A stretch of DNA of 52,951 nucleotides from DASRJW01 sp964567755 (GTDB lineage: Bacteria > Krumholzibacteriota > Krumholzibacteriia > G020349025), in contig CAZMNW010000051.1 of the NCBI GenBank assembly GCA_964567755.1, forward strand, positions 1 to 52,951, read 5' to 3'. The notes under the pieces were generated by a model, which searched no databases, had not been told where the DNA came from, and worked only from the letters and a program-made list of their open reading frames with translations. Shown one piece after another: positions 6,111 through 14,125 of this stretch. The position numbers and the translations under genes were made by a program. How positions within the stretch are numbered: position 1 is the first letter of the stretch; each line of letters begins with the position of its first letter.

Positions 6111-8048
6111 TCAGAGATGCAGAACGAGTTTCCTGGTCGTCGCCACCGCGCCGACTTGCAGCCGCACGACGTAGACTCCGCGAGCAACACGGGTGCCGAT
6201 CCCGCTGTTGCGGTCCCAAGAGGTGAGGTGTTCCCCGGGCGGACGCATGCCTGGCTCGATCTTCCGCACCCTTCGGCCCAGGACGTCGAGGATCTCGAGG
6301 TGCGGTTGCCCTGCGACAGCGAGGGAATAGCGGAACACGATCCCGTCCGGACTCACGATGGGCGGGTAAAGGACCGTGCGCAGGCCCGCGAGGCTGTACT
6401 CGACCTGCAACGCGGCAGATGCTCGCATCCCTGCGGCGCTCACGAGTACGAGTCGGTACCAGTAGGTCTGCCCCGGACTGATCGCGGTGTCCACGAAGCC
6501 TGTCATGCGGGTCGGCAGGAGAGTCGTGAGGTCGACCCATGGTCCGCTCGCGTCGGCGGCGCGCTGGACATAGATCCCCGCGAGGTCGGGCTGTGCTTCG
6601 CTTGCCAGCTGCCAGCTGAGCGCGACACCTTCCGGGCTCGCCGCCGCGGTGAACTCCAGAAGACTGATCGAAGTCGGGTTGTCCATCCTCTGGGCATAGA
6701 TGTCGTTGCTTCGGTCACGACCGTCGTTCCAGGCGATGAGGGCTCCACTGGCCCCGTTCAACATCAGACGCGGTGGTCCCTGATTGTGGGGAGCGGTGCA
6801 AACGTCAGTGAGACCCGCGCCATCGACGCTTCCGGAGGGAGTGATCCGTTGGGCGTAGAGATCCGTTTCGCCACTCGGGCTCACCCGCTGCCAGGCGATG
6901 GCGGCACCACCGGACGTGAAGGAGACCAGAGTCGGAAACGCCTCTGTCTCCGCAGATGTGGAGATGGCCACGCCATCGTTGGCCCAGACCGAGTTGCCCG
7001 ACCCGTCGACTCGTTGGGCGTAGATGTCGGAACCACCATCCCGCGAATCCTGCCACGCAATGATGGCCCCACCGGCTCGGTCGGTCGTGAGCTCGGCGCT
7101 CTGCTGGATGCCAGCGGCTGTGCAGACCGGGACGGCCTCGGTGCTCCAGAGACGAACCCCGGAATCGGTGATCCTCTGTGCAAAGATATCCAACGTGCTG
7201 CCGCGATCGTCGAACCAAGTGACGAACGCCCCACCCTCACCGTCCGCAATCAACTTCGGGCGATTCTGATTACCGCCTGCGTTGCAGACAGGTACACCGC
7301 CGAGGGTCCATAGCAGGCGGCCCGCAGCATCGAGCCGCTGGGCGTAGAGGTCCCTGCCAGTGATTGCGGATGTCCTGAAGTCCACCCACAGGAGGATGGC
7401 CCCAGCGGATCCATCCGCGATCAGCTCGACGCCGCCTTGCGTGTCCTCCACGTCGCACACGGCCACTCCATCGGTGCTCCACATCGGCAAGCCCGAAGCA
7501 TTGATCCGCTGCGCGTAGATATTCCCGGAGCTGGTGCGAGAATCCGTCCAAGCGATGATCGCACCTCCGGCTGTGTCGGAAACCAGCTTGGGTGCGGATT
7601 GGTCGTAGGAGGCTTGGCAAATGGCAACACCATCGGCGGCCCAACGCCGAGTGCCGGAGGCATCGATGTGCTGCGCGTAGATGTCCTTGTTGGCGACGCC
7701 GTGGCGAATGTCTTCCCAGACGATGATGGCCCCGCCCATTCCGTCGGAGACGAGCTGCGAGTTGAGCTGGTTGAACGGGAAGGTACAGACAGCGACACCA
7801 TCGCTCGCCCAACAACCCGCGCCGGATGCGTCGACTCGCTGCGCGTAAATGTTTCGCACCGCGTTGCGCGTATCCTCCCAGATGACGATTGCCCCGCCTG
7901 CGTCGTCGGGGACCAGCCCCGGCGAGACTTGCTCGCCCGCTGCCGTGCACACGGCGATGCCGTCCTGTGCCCATTCGCCATGCGCCGCAGCAACGACGGT
8001 GGACAGCGCGACAGCGCTCAGAACCAATGAGTTCCGGGGACGGTTCAC
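6111..8048 (-). CDS. Secreted repeat protein with FlgD-like C-terminal sorting domain
   Basis: A 645-residue protein. A signal peptide follows the GTG at 8048 (NRPRNSLVLSAVALSTVVAAAHG). About eight repeats of 50-60 residues each carry W..DGVAVC, an AIV(I)W.D.R strand and YAQR(V/I)D.SG, suggestive of a beta-propeller. A fibronectin-like segment is followed by a C-terminal FlgD-like Ig domain (LEILDVLGRRVRKI, then RGVYVVRLQ) that acts as an outer-surface sorting signal in related bacteria. The GTG is preferred over the longer frame because it starts the signal peptide and follows a GAGAGAA stretch. The molecular function of the propeller is unknown. It converges on the TPR pseudogene. Confidence 0.85.
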   Translation of the reverse strand: MNRPRNSLVLSAVALSTVVAAAHGEWAQDGIAVCTAAGEQVSPGLVPDDAGGAIVIWEDTRNAVRNIYAQRVDASGAGCWASDGVAVCTFPFNQLNSQLVSDGMGGAIIVWEDIRHGVANKDIYAQHIDASGTRRWAADGVAICQASYDQSAPKLVSDTAGGAIIAWTDSRTSSGNIYAQRINASGLPMWSTDGVAVCDVEDTQGGVELIADGSAGAILLWVDFRTSAITGRDLYAQRLDAAGRLLWTLGGVPVCNAGGNQNRPKLIADGEGGAFVTWFDDRGSTLDIFAQRITDSGVRLWSTEAVPVCTAAGIQQSAELTTDRAGGAIIAWQDSRDGGSDIYAQRVDGSGNSVWANDGVAISTSAETEAFPTLVSFTSGGAAIAWQRVSPSGETDLYAQRITPSGSVDGAGLTDVCTAPHNQGPPRLMLNGASGALIAWNDGRDRSNDIYAQRMDNPTSISLLEFTAAASPEGVALSWQLASEAQPDLAGIYVQRAADASGPWVDLTTLLPTRMTGFVDTAISPGQTYWYRLVLVSAAGMRASAALQVEYSLAGLRTVLYPPIVSPDGIVFRYSLAVAGQPHLEILDVLGRRVRKIEPGMRPPGEHLTSWDRNSGIGTRVARGVYVVRLQVGAVATTRKLVLHL

Positions 8049-8496
8049 GAATGTTCTCTCAGGAGCGCAGCGCTGGCCGATGGCACAGACTCGAGCGACA
8101 TGTGGAGGCAGATCCAAGTCGCCGGCTCAAATTTAGAAAGCGGGGGGCGATCTGATGCGTGGGAACGAGAGGGGGCGAAATCCTGTGGGCTCCAAGCGAC
8201 CCAGCCACGCTTCGGGCAACGGACCTCCACGCAGAAAACGTGCCGTCATGGTGGGTGTGCGGCGTCCTCATCGGGTCACAGAAGTCCGCGACGTCTCCCG
8301 GACTGGGCCTCACCTGGTGAAAACACCGCAGTACAAAGGCGGCGGTTGGGCGAATTCGCCAGGATGAGTTTCCGCTCGCTTCTCGATGAAAACGGGTTTC
8401 AAGGAACGTATCGGGGCGGGAGTCCAGTCCCCACGCACTCGCCGGGGAGGTCGCGCAGCCCTTGCAATGGACGTGCACGCGATCAACCGCTTCCGC
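8049..8496. other. Non-coding stretch upstream of the repeat protein
   Basis: This 448-base gap separates two minus-strand genes. Open frames on both strands here lack recognisable protein sequence or ribosome sites. It must carry the promoter of the 8048 gene, but no convincing -35/-10 pair was identified. Confidence 0.4.
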
Positions 8497-9969
8497 TCAC
8501 TCGAATGTGGCGATGCCGATGGCGCTCACAATCAATGTCGCGTCGCCCACCATGAACGATGACTCACCCGTGAACCACATGCGCAGCAGGGAGCCTTCTT
8601 GGAGGACGTAGCAGCCCTTCAACGCGCGTGCGTCCCAGCTGCCCGCGTCGCCCGGGCCGAGGACGTGGCGGTTTCCGGTCCAGTCGATGCCATCGAATGA
8701 CTGAGCGTAATCGATGGCCGCCGGCTGCGCGCCGCCCCCGGTAGTTTCGTGGATCGCGCCATACCAGATCCGGTACAGGCCGTCGCCGGCGAGCACGCAT
8801 GGCGCGAACGTGGCTGCTTCGAGCACCTCGGGATGCAGCACTGGGGTCATGAGCCGGTTCCAGAGCAGGCCGTCGTCCGAGCTGGCGTAACCGATGGCGA
8901 GGTAGCGGCCACGGCCGGTGTACCACATGGAGTGGTCGTTGCCGGCGACGAGAACCCAGGGCATGAAGACGCGCGTGTCGTCCCAAGACCCTGGCGAGCC
9001 GGCGGGCAAGACGGGATTCGCCGCGGAGCGCGACCAGTGGATGCCGTCGGTTGACGTGACGAGGCCGATACCGCTGCTCGACGTACCGGTACCGGTACCG
9101 GTGTAGTACATCGTCAACAGGGTCCCGTCGAAACGCACGTTTGGGTGTTCGACGCCGAGCTCTTCCCAAGTGCCGACCGCCCCCGTGTCCAGCACCGGGC
9201 TCGCGCCGTGCTTGATCCAGGACAACCCGTCACGCGACGTGGCAAGGCCGATGCGACTCTTGCCGCCGTCGCGGCCCGTGTACCACATCATGAGAGAATC
9301 GGGCGCCATGCGCAGCACACATGGCGACGACACGCCCTCCGCATCCCAACCCCCGAGATCGCCACCTGCGAGCACCGGGTTGCCGGCGAATTTACGCCAG
9401 GCGGGAGACTCGGGGAGGTGTGTCGGGCCTTCGTCGCCACAGCCGGAGAGGACGAGAGCAACGAGCCAACAGGTGAAGGGCAGTCCAAGGTGCCCGCGCT
9501 GCGGGCCCGCGTCGAGCTTGGATTGCAAATCGTCGAGGAGCGGCACCTGACCGGGGTTGACCTTGTGGCGCGCCGTCGTCAACGAGAAGAACGCAGCGCG
9601 GTCGACTTCGGGAAACTCGGCAATGCGCCCCGAGTGCGGCGGCCATTCCATGCGAAACGTGTTGCTCCGCAATGCGGTGGGATCGCAGTCACCGGCCACA
9701 GCCCAGGCACGCACGAGCTTACCGCTGCGGAGCGTCACAGGAGCGAGTTCGAGGAACGGCCCCGCAGGCTGCAGGCCAGTCTCCTCGGTGAACTCGCGAC
9801 GCGCCGCGTCGAGCGGCGCCTCGTCGGCGTCATGCTCGCCTTTAGGAATCGACCAGGCGCCGTCGTCCTTCCCCTGCCAGAGCGGTCCACCCGGGTGCAC
9901 GAGCAAGACCTCGAGCACGTCTGCACGCTTCCGATACAGCAACAACCCCGCGCTCGTCCTTCGCGCCAT
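8497..9969 (-). CDS. NUDIX hydrolase joined in frame to a propeller-like lipoprotein
   Basis: One uninterrupted 490-residue frame. Residues 1-152 form a complete NUDIX hydrolase (start MARRTSAGLLLYR; Nudix box from G44 with E50, REFTEETGL at 58-66), of the kind that hydrolyses nucleoside diphosphate derivatives in the cytosol. Residues 163-177 form a hydrophobic stretch ending in the lipobox LVLSGC (Cys177). The rest has about five blades with MWYTG/IWYG and GLATSRDGLSW motifs, like GH43/68-type five-bladed propellers. A cytosolic enzyme fused to an exported lipoprotein makes no obvious sense. Either a stop codon was lost, or the lipoprotein has its own start near TTG codon 149, or this is a true fusion. 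Confidence 0.75.
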   Translation of the reverse strand: MARRTSAGLLLYRKRADVLEVLLVHPGGPLWQGKDDGAWSIPKGEHDADEAPLDAARREFTEETGLQPAGPFLELAPVTLRSGKLVRAWAVAGDCDPTALRSNTFRMEWPPHSGRIAEFPEVDRAAFFSLTTARHKVNPGQVPLLDDLQSKLDAGPQRGHLGLPFTCWLVALVLSGCGDEGPTHLPESPAWRKFAGNPVLAGGDLGGWDAEGVSSPCVLRMAPDSLMMWYTGRDGGKSRIGLATSRDGLSWIKHGASPVLDTGAVGTWEELGVEHPNVRFDGTLLTMYYTGTGTGTSSSGIGLVTSTDGIHWSRSAANPVLPAGSPGSWDDTRVFMPWVLVAGNDHSMWYTGRGRYLAIGYASSDDGLLWNRLMTPVLHPEVLEAATFAPCVLAGDGLYRIWYGAIHETTGGGAQPAAIDYAQSFDGIDWTGNRHVLGPGDAGSWDARALKGCYVLQEGSLLRMWFTGESSFMVGDATLIVSAIGIATFE

Positions 9970-10070
9970 CTCGTCGCCCCTCGTGTCGAGTCCGACGAGA
10001 GTATGGCGCCACGACTGCGTTTCAATCTACCTTTCGCTGTGTTCCGATTGAGAAGCTCGCAACCAGAATC

Positions 10071-10380
10071 TCACGATGCTGCCGAACATCGCGTTGGCGG
10101 CGAGACACCAGCCAAGCGCTGCCAATCGGTGACACGGATGCTCACTTGGATTTCCCGTGCGCCACTGGGAATGTACGGCGACATGTCGGCGATGACCGTG
10201 GACCACTTGAATGAGCCCAGGCTGTTCCAACTGGTCGGTTGCGCCCACACGGTGGCCACCTCGATCGAACCGCCAGGCGTCGACGTGTCGGTGTTGTCGC
10301 GGCGCACGCGCGAACGCACCCGTGATGCCGCCGATTCCTGTATGGCTCGAGCCGACCGCGGCCAGAATTCATCCGCATCG
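10071..10380 (-). pseudogene. Fragment of a secreted protein domain
   Basis: The frame ending at 10071 contains protein-like sequence (SIEVATVWAQPTSWNSLGSF, ADMSPYIPSGAREIQVSIRV) from about 10343 downward, resembling part of a carbohydrate-binding or beta-sandwich domain. There is no good start codon or ribosome site and no signal peptide, and it is short. It is read as a leftover of a larger exported protein. The remaining bases 9970-10070 show nothing. Confidence 0.35.
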
Positions 10381-11514
10381 TTAGCGCACGAGCACCGCGG
10401 AGCGCTCGACTGCTCGACCTCGCTGTTCGAGTCGCACCCAGTAGATGCCCGAGGCCACGAGGCGACCCTGGTCGTCCCGCCCATTCCAGGAGAGGTTGCG
10501 CTCACCGCGGCCGGGGTCTTCCTCGAGGAGCGTTCGCACGATCCGGCCGCGCACGTCGTGGACGCGCATGGTCGCCGTTCCCGGCTCTGCTACTTGGAAG
10601 CGCAGAGTGGTCCAAGCGTTGAATGGGTTGGGGCCGTTGGGGAAGAGCTGCAATCCATCGACGGCCACCGCAGCTGATGAGCTCCCTGGAAGAGGCGGGG
10701 AGCCAGCATCGAACCACGCGGTGAGCCACATCGCTGCGACAGCGAGCGAGGCTTGCCGCAGCCAAAGCTGGGTTTCCGCCCCAGTCTCGCGCCAAAGGGC
10801 TTCGTAGTAGATCTGATTCCCCGTTTCACCGCCCGCGGCGCGCTTGGCCCGATGGTCGGCAAGAAGGACTAGGCGGACACCGGGATAGATTCTCTCCGTC
10901 CACTCGAAAATGGCATCCAAAGGTCGTGCATAGGCCGAGGCGTGCCCGGGCTGGATCGTGAGCTCGCGAAGATAGATCTCGGTGAGCACCGACTCGTAGC
11001 GGGAGTGAATGCCGTTCTGACCGGTCAGTTGTCCGTCGTGGTTGCGTGTGAGATGAAAAGGCTGATGGCCATCGGCCACATAGTGCCCGAGATCGGCCGC
11101 AACGGCTACGGCGCGTGGCCAATCGCGGTCGCGGAAATGTTGCGTGAGCTGTGCCAGCACTGACTCGATCGTCCAGGGGAGAATGCCGATGCTGTCGACG
11201 CGATCACGGCCGAAACGTGCCACCATCTCTGGATAGGTTCGTGGCAGGGTCCTCGAGAAGAACTCTTCGTACTCGTCGATGTCGATGTAGTGGCGGATCG
11301 CTTCGTTGGGATCGCAGCAGCGGCGCGCGTCGGCTTCGACGGAGAGTCCTTCGAGGCTGTCGGCCCACTGAGCGAAGGCGGCGAACTCGGCGGGGAGGTG
11401 CGTCGTCGCCGAGCGATTCACCAGCGCATGAACTTGTGCGCCCCACGCGCCCGCAGCTCGAGGCCCAAGCATTGCTGCAACGAGCACGGACACCACGCGG
11501 ATGGGCCAGCGCAC
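10381..11514 (-). CDS. Secreted S1/P1-nuclease or zinc phospholipase C-like enzyme with FlgD-like C-terminus
   Basis: A 377-residue protein with a signal peptide after the GTG at 11514 (GGAGGTG ribosome site five bases before). The mature part starts AWGAQVHALVN, the N-terminal Trp/His feature of the zinc-dependent phospholipase C and S1/P1 nuclease fold. Other zinc-site motifs follow: IRHYIDIDEY, DLGHYVADGHQPFHL and GIHSRYE. The last pattern has HxxxE where S1/P1 enzymes usually show HxxxD, a point in favour of the phospholipase C-like branch. A C-terminal FlgD-like Ig domain (MRVHDVRGRIVRTL, SGIYWVRLEQRG) targets it to the surface. The substrate, phospholipid or nucleic acid, cannot be decided. 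Confidence 0.8.
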   Translation of the reverse strand: MRWPIRVVSVLVAAMLGPRAAGAWGAQVHALVNRSATTHLPAEFAAFAQWADSLEGLSVEADARRCCDPNEAIRHYIDIDEYEEFFSRTLPRTYPEMVARFGRDRVDSIGILPWTIESVLAQLTQHFRDRDWPRAVAVAADLGHYVADGHQPFHLTRNHDGQLTGQNGIHSRYESVLTEIYLRELTIQPGHASAYARPLDAIFEWTERIYPGVRLVLLADHRAKRAAGGETGNQIYYEALWRETGAETQLWLRQASLAVAAMWLTAWFDAGSPPLPGSSSAAVAVDGLQLFPNGPNPFNAWTTLRFQVAEPGTATMRVHDVRGRIVRTLLEEDPGRGERNLSWNGRDDQGRLVASGIYWVRLEQRGRAVERSAVLVR

Positions 11515-11560
11515 GATCCCACCTCCGAGCGAAGGATAGCACCCGAAGGCGGTGGAGCGT

Positions 11561-13216
11561 TCACCGCATGACGATCGCACGTGTGGTGACGGCGTGCGTC
11601 GCCGACGTGGCACGGATGTAGTAGACACCGGAGGACGCTGGCATTCCGCCACGGGCGCGGCCGTCCCAAATGAGCGCCTGCGCTCCGGGCGCGAGAAACC
11701 CGGCGAAGATGTTCGCCACCCGCTGCCCGCGGGCGTCGAACACATCGACGCGCCAGGAACCGGGGACGAGGGTCTCGAGCGCGCTCTGCACGCCAGACGG
11801 CGAAGGGTTCGGCCAGGGCGGGAGAAGGCGCGTACCGCGTGCGCCCCCCATGTCGATCGCATCCACCGGATGGTCGACGCTGGCGTAGAGCAAGGCGCGC
11901 CCGTTGTCGTTGGCGCCATAGCCGCCCAGAAGCAAAGCCCCGCGGCCATTGCGACGAATGTCGCCGAGTGACGCCGCCGAGCTGCCAAGCTGGGCGGACG
12001 GAGCGGGCCCGTCGAGGGTGGCATCGACGACAAGGTCGAGACCAGCGCCGCCGAAGTAGATTGCGCAGCCTCCTGCATCGGTGCCCCCCGCGTCCGCACC
12101 CGGTTTGCCGATCGCCATATCCGCGCTCGCGTCCCCATCCCAGTCGAAGCCGGTGGCGACGGCGCTCCCGAAGCGCGAGCCCGCGCTGTTGCCAGCGAAA
12201 CGCAAATCGATGAGTGCGTCGAGCGCCAATCCAGCGCGGAAGAGGTAGGCGCGGCCGGCATCGGTGTTGCCGTTCACATTGGCAAGCGGGGCGCCGACGA
12301 GGATGTCGGCGCCGCCATCGCCATCGATGTCGGCTCCGGCGGCAAGGCTGGTACCGAACTCGTCGCCCGCACCTTCCCCAAGAAGGACCAGGTCGGGAAG
12401 CGTGTCGAGAACGGCCGTTCCGCGATAGAGGATGACTGCGCCGGCCCAGGTCGCAGCCTGCGAACAGCGTGGCGCTCCGACGAGTAGCTCGTCACAGCCA
12501 TCGCCATCGGTGTCGGGGAGCGGAGCGAGGCTCTTGCCGAAACGATTGTCTGCTGGGCGAGCGTGCACGACACGCGCGACGCCTGCCTCGAGGAAGCTCG
12601 CACCACCACGATAGATGTGGATCTCGCCGTTTCCGGCGCGGGGAGCGCCGATGACGAGATCGCCTTGGCCGTCACCATCCAGGTCGGCGCCGACGAGAAC
12701 GGCGGCACCGAACTGACCACCCGGAACGACCCCTTCGAGGATGCGATCGGGAACGAAGTCGAGCGCAGGGCCACCGAAGAAGACATAGACACGACCGGCA
12801 GCGTTGCCGGTTGCACCGAGCCCGGGAGCACCGGCGACCCAGTCATCGTAGCCGTCGCCGTTCAAATCGCCACCGCCGCCGATTGCGGCGCCGCAGTTCT
12901 CGTTCTGTACGCTCCCTGCGGCCACAGGCAATGGAGAAACGGCATACTCCGTTCCACCCGCGTAGACGGAGACCGTGCCGCCGCCGGAAACCGCGGCGTC
13001 GCTCACGTTCGCACCGACCAGGAAGTCGGCGTAGCCGTCGCCATTGATGTCACCCGCAGCGTGTACCGAGTAGCCAAACTGGTCACGCGGCTGTTCACCG
13101 ACGTACGTACGCTGCAAAGTGAACGGCGCCGCCCCGGCCGTTGCAAGCGGTGCGATCACGAAACAAACGGTGAGTTGGAACGGCGTCGATCGAGGGTCGA
13201 GGCGGGAGAAAAGCAT
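11561..13216 (-). CDS. FG-GAP beta-propeller surface protein with FlgD-like C-terminus
   Basis: A 551-residue exported protein. A signal peptide is followed by seven FG-GAP/integrin-alpha type repeats, each with a calcium-binding DxDGDGxxD-like loop (DINGDGYADFLVGA, DLNGDGYDDWVAGA, DLDGDGQGDLVIGA, DIDGDGGADILVGA) and a preceding FG motif (QFGYSV, QFGAAV, EFGTSL, RFGSAV). Seven repeats fit a complete integrin-like propeller. The C-terminal domain (VDVFDARGQRVANI, SGVYYIRAT) is the FlgD-like sorting type. The ATG at 13216 has AAGGA seven bases upstream. The sixth and seventh loops are weaker (DWDGDASADMAIG, DIRRNGRGALLLG), suggesting partial loss of calcium sites. It is probably an adhesive or matrix protein. 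Confidence 0.88.
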   Translation of the reverse strand: MLFSRLDPRSTPFQLTVCFVIAPLATAGAAPFTLQRTYVGEQPRDQFGYSVHAAGDINGDGYADFLVGANVSDAAVSGGGTVSVYAGGTEYAVSPLPVAAGSVQNENCGAAIGGGGDLNGDGYDDWVAGAPGLGATGNAAGRVYVFFGGPALDFVPDRILEGVVPGGQFGAAVLVGADLDGDGQGDLVIGAPRAGNGEIHIYRGGASFLEAGVARVVHARPADNRFGKSLAPLPDTDGDGCDELLVGAPRCSQAATWAGAVILYRGTAVLDTLPDLVLLGEGAGDEFGTSLAAGADIDGDGGADILVGAPLANVNGNTDAGRAYLFRAGLALDALIDLRFAGNSAGSRFGSAVATGFDWDGDASADMAIGKPGADAGGTDAGGCAIYFGGAGLDLVVDATLDGPAPSAQLGSSAASLGDIRRNGRGALLLGGYGANDNGRALLYASVDHPVDAIDMGGARGTRLLPPWPNPSPSGVQSALETLVPGSWRVDVFDARGQRVANIFAGFLAPGAQALIWDGRARGGMPASSGVYYIRATSATHAVTTRAIVMR

Positions 13217-13305
13217 CGATTCCTTCTTCTGCGGGACAGCCGGGGCGGCAGCGAAATACGGGACGCCGCCGGTTTCCCGGACGGCGCCCCAAGTATCGAG
13301 TCGCG

Positions 13306-13824
13306 CTAACGATAGAGCCGCTTGACGTCACTCATGCTGAGTGCGCTTGTCGGCGTGGCGCCGGCTCCTCCCGTGAGCGCGATGCCCACGCTCGTGCCGA
13401 GCTCACGCAGCGCCGTCTCGTCGGACGTCTTCATCGAGCCGTTCACGATGGTGAGACTCGCGATGGCGGTATCCGTCTCGCCACCAGCATTCGCGGTCAC
13501 GGTGATGGTCAGCGCACCGCGCATCGGCAGCGGCGGCAGCACGAAGGGAATCTCCGCGCTCCGCTCCTCGCTGGCTGCCAATGGCAGGTTGAAGGGAATG
13601 TCCCCAGTGGACAGACTTCCAAAAGCGATCGCGACGGTGAAGTTCGCCTGAACCGGCTCGCTCGACAGGTTCGCGATCGAAGCGAACAGCGTCACTTTCT
13701 GGCCGGGAGAAGCCGTGTCCGGCGTGAAGGCGAGCTCGACGTCGACTTGCGCCAGAGCCGCAGTCGTACCGAGGACGAAGACGGAAGTTGCGAGCATCAG
13801 AATCCCTGCGATGCGCTTGCGCAT
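13306..13824 (-). CDS. Exported CARDB-like single-domain protein
   Basis: A 172-residue protein starting MRKRIAGIL at 13824, with AGGAGG seven bases upstream. A signal peptide ends near ALAQ. The body is one Ig-like domain of CARDB type (FTPDTASPGQKVTLFASIAN, then strands ending TDTAIASLTI), followed by a short polar tail. CARDB-like domains are structural modules of cell-surface proteins. It lacks the FlgD-like sorting domain of its neighbours, so it may stay periplasmic. It lies upstream of the FG-GAP gene with an 89-base gap and could be co-transcribed with it. Confidence 0.75.
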   Translation of the reverse strand: MRKRIAGILMLATSVFVLGTTAALAQVDVELAFTPDTASPGQKVTLFASIANLSSEPVQANFTVAIAFGSLSTGDIPFNLPLAASEERSAEIPFVLPPLPMRGALTITVTANAGGETDTAIASLTIVNGSMKTSDETALRELGTSVGIALTGGAGATPTSALSMSDVKRLYR

Positions 13825-14125
13825 ACGGGTGCCTCCTGTGAAAACGAAGAGCGAACGGTTGGCGAGGCGCGGATGCCCCCTGCGTTCCGCAATCACTTTG
13901 CGCCCCGCCAACCTTTTTGCTCCCCGCGTGTTGTCGATGCCAAGGGAGTTGGGGAGCCGTACTCAATCTCGGCGATTCCGCCAGTTGACTGAAGTTGGCA
14001 GCGGTAGGTAACGTGAGGCGCCTTGAGGCGGCCTCCTATCTCTACGAAGAACAAGGGGTTGCGCTGAGGCTCCCAGGGTTGCCGCGATTGTTGCGCCGCG
14101 GTGGCCTGTGCTGCGGGGAGGATGC
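13825..14125. promoter_or_regulatory. Divergent intergenic region
   Basis: This gap of about 300 bases lies between the minus-strand CARDB-like gene and the plus-strand TolB-like/TPR gene, so it should hold both promoters. It contains GGAGG before 13824 and GGGGAGG before 14126. No convincing -35/-10 pair stands out on either strand. Confidence 0.4.

Noticed and set aside
4939..6540. Long minus-strand frame over the TPR pseudogene
   Set aside because: Arg/Pro-rich composition typical of antisense frames in GC-rich DNA; no domain, no ribosome site.
9145..10677. 510-residue plus-strand frame
   Set aside because: Antisense to the NUDIX/lipoprotein and nuclease-like genes, with no recognisable protein features.
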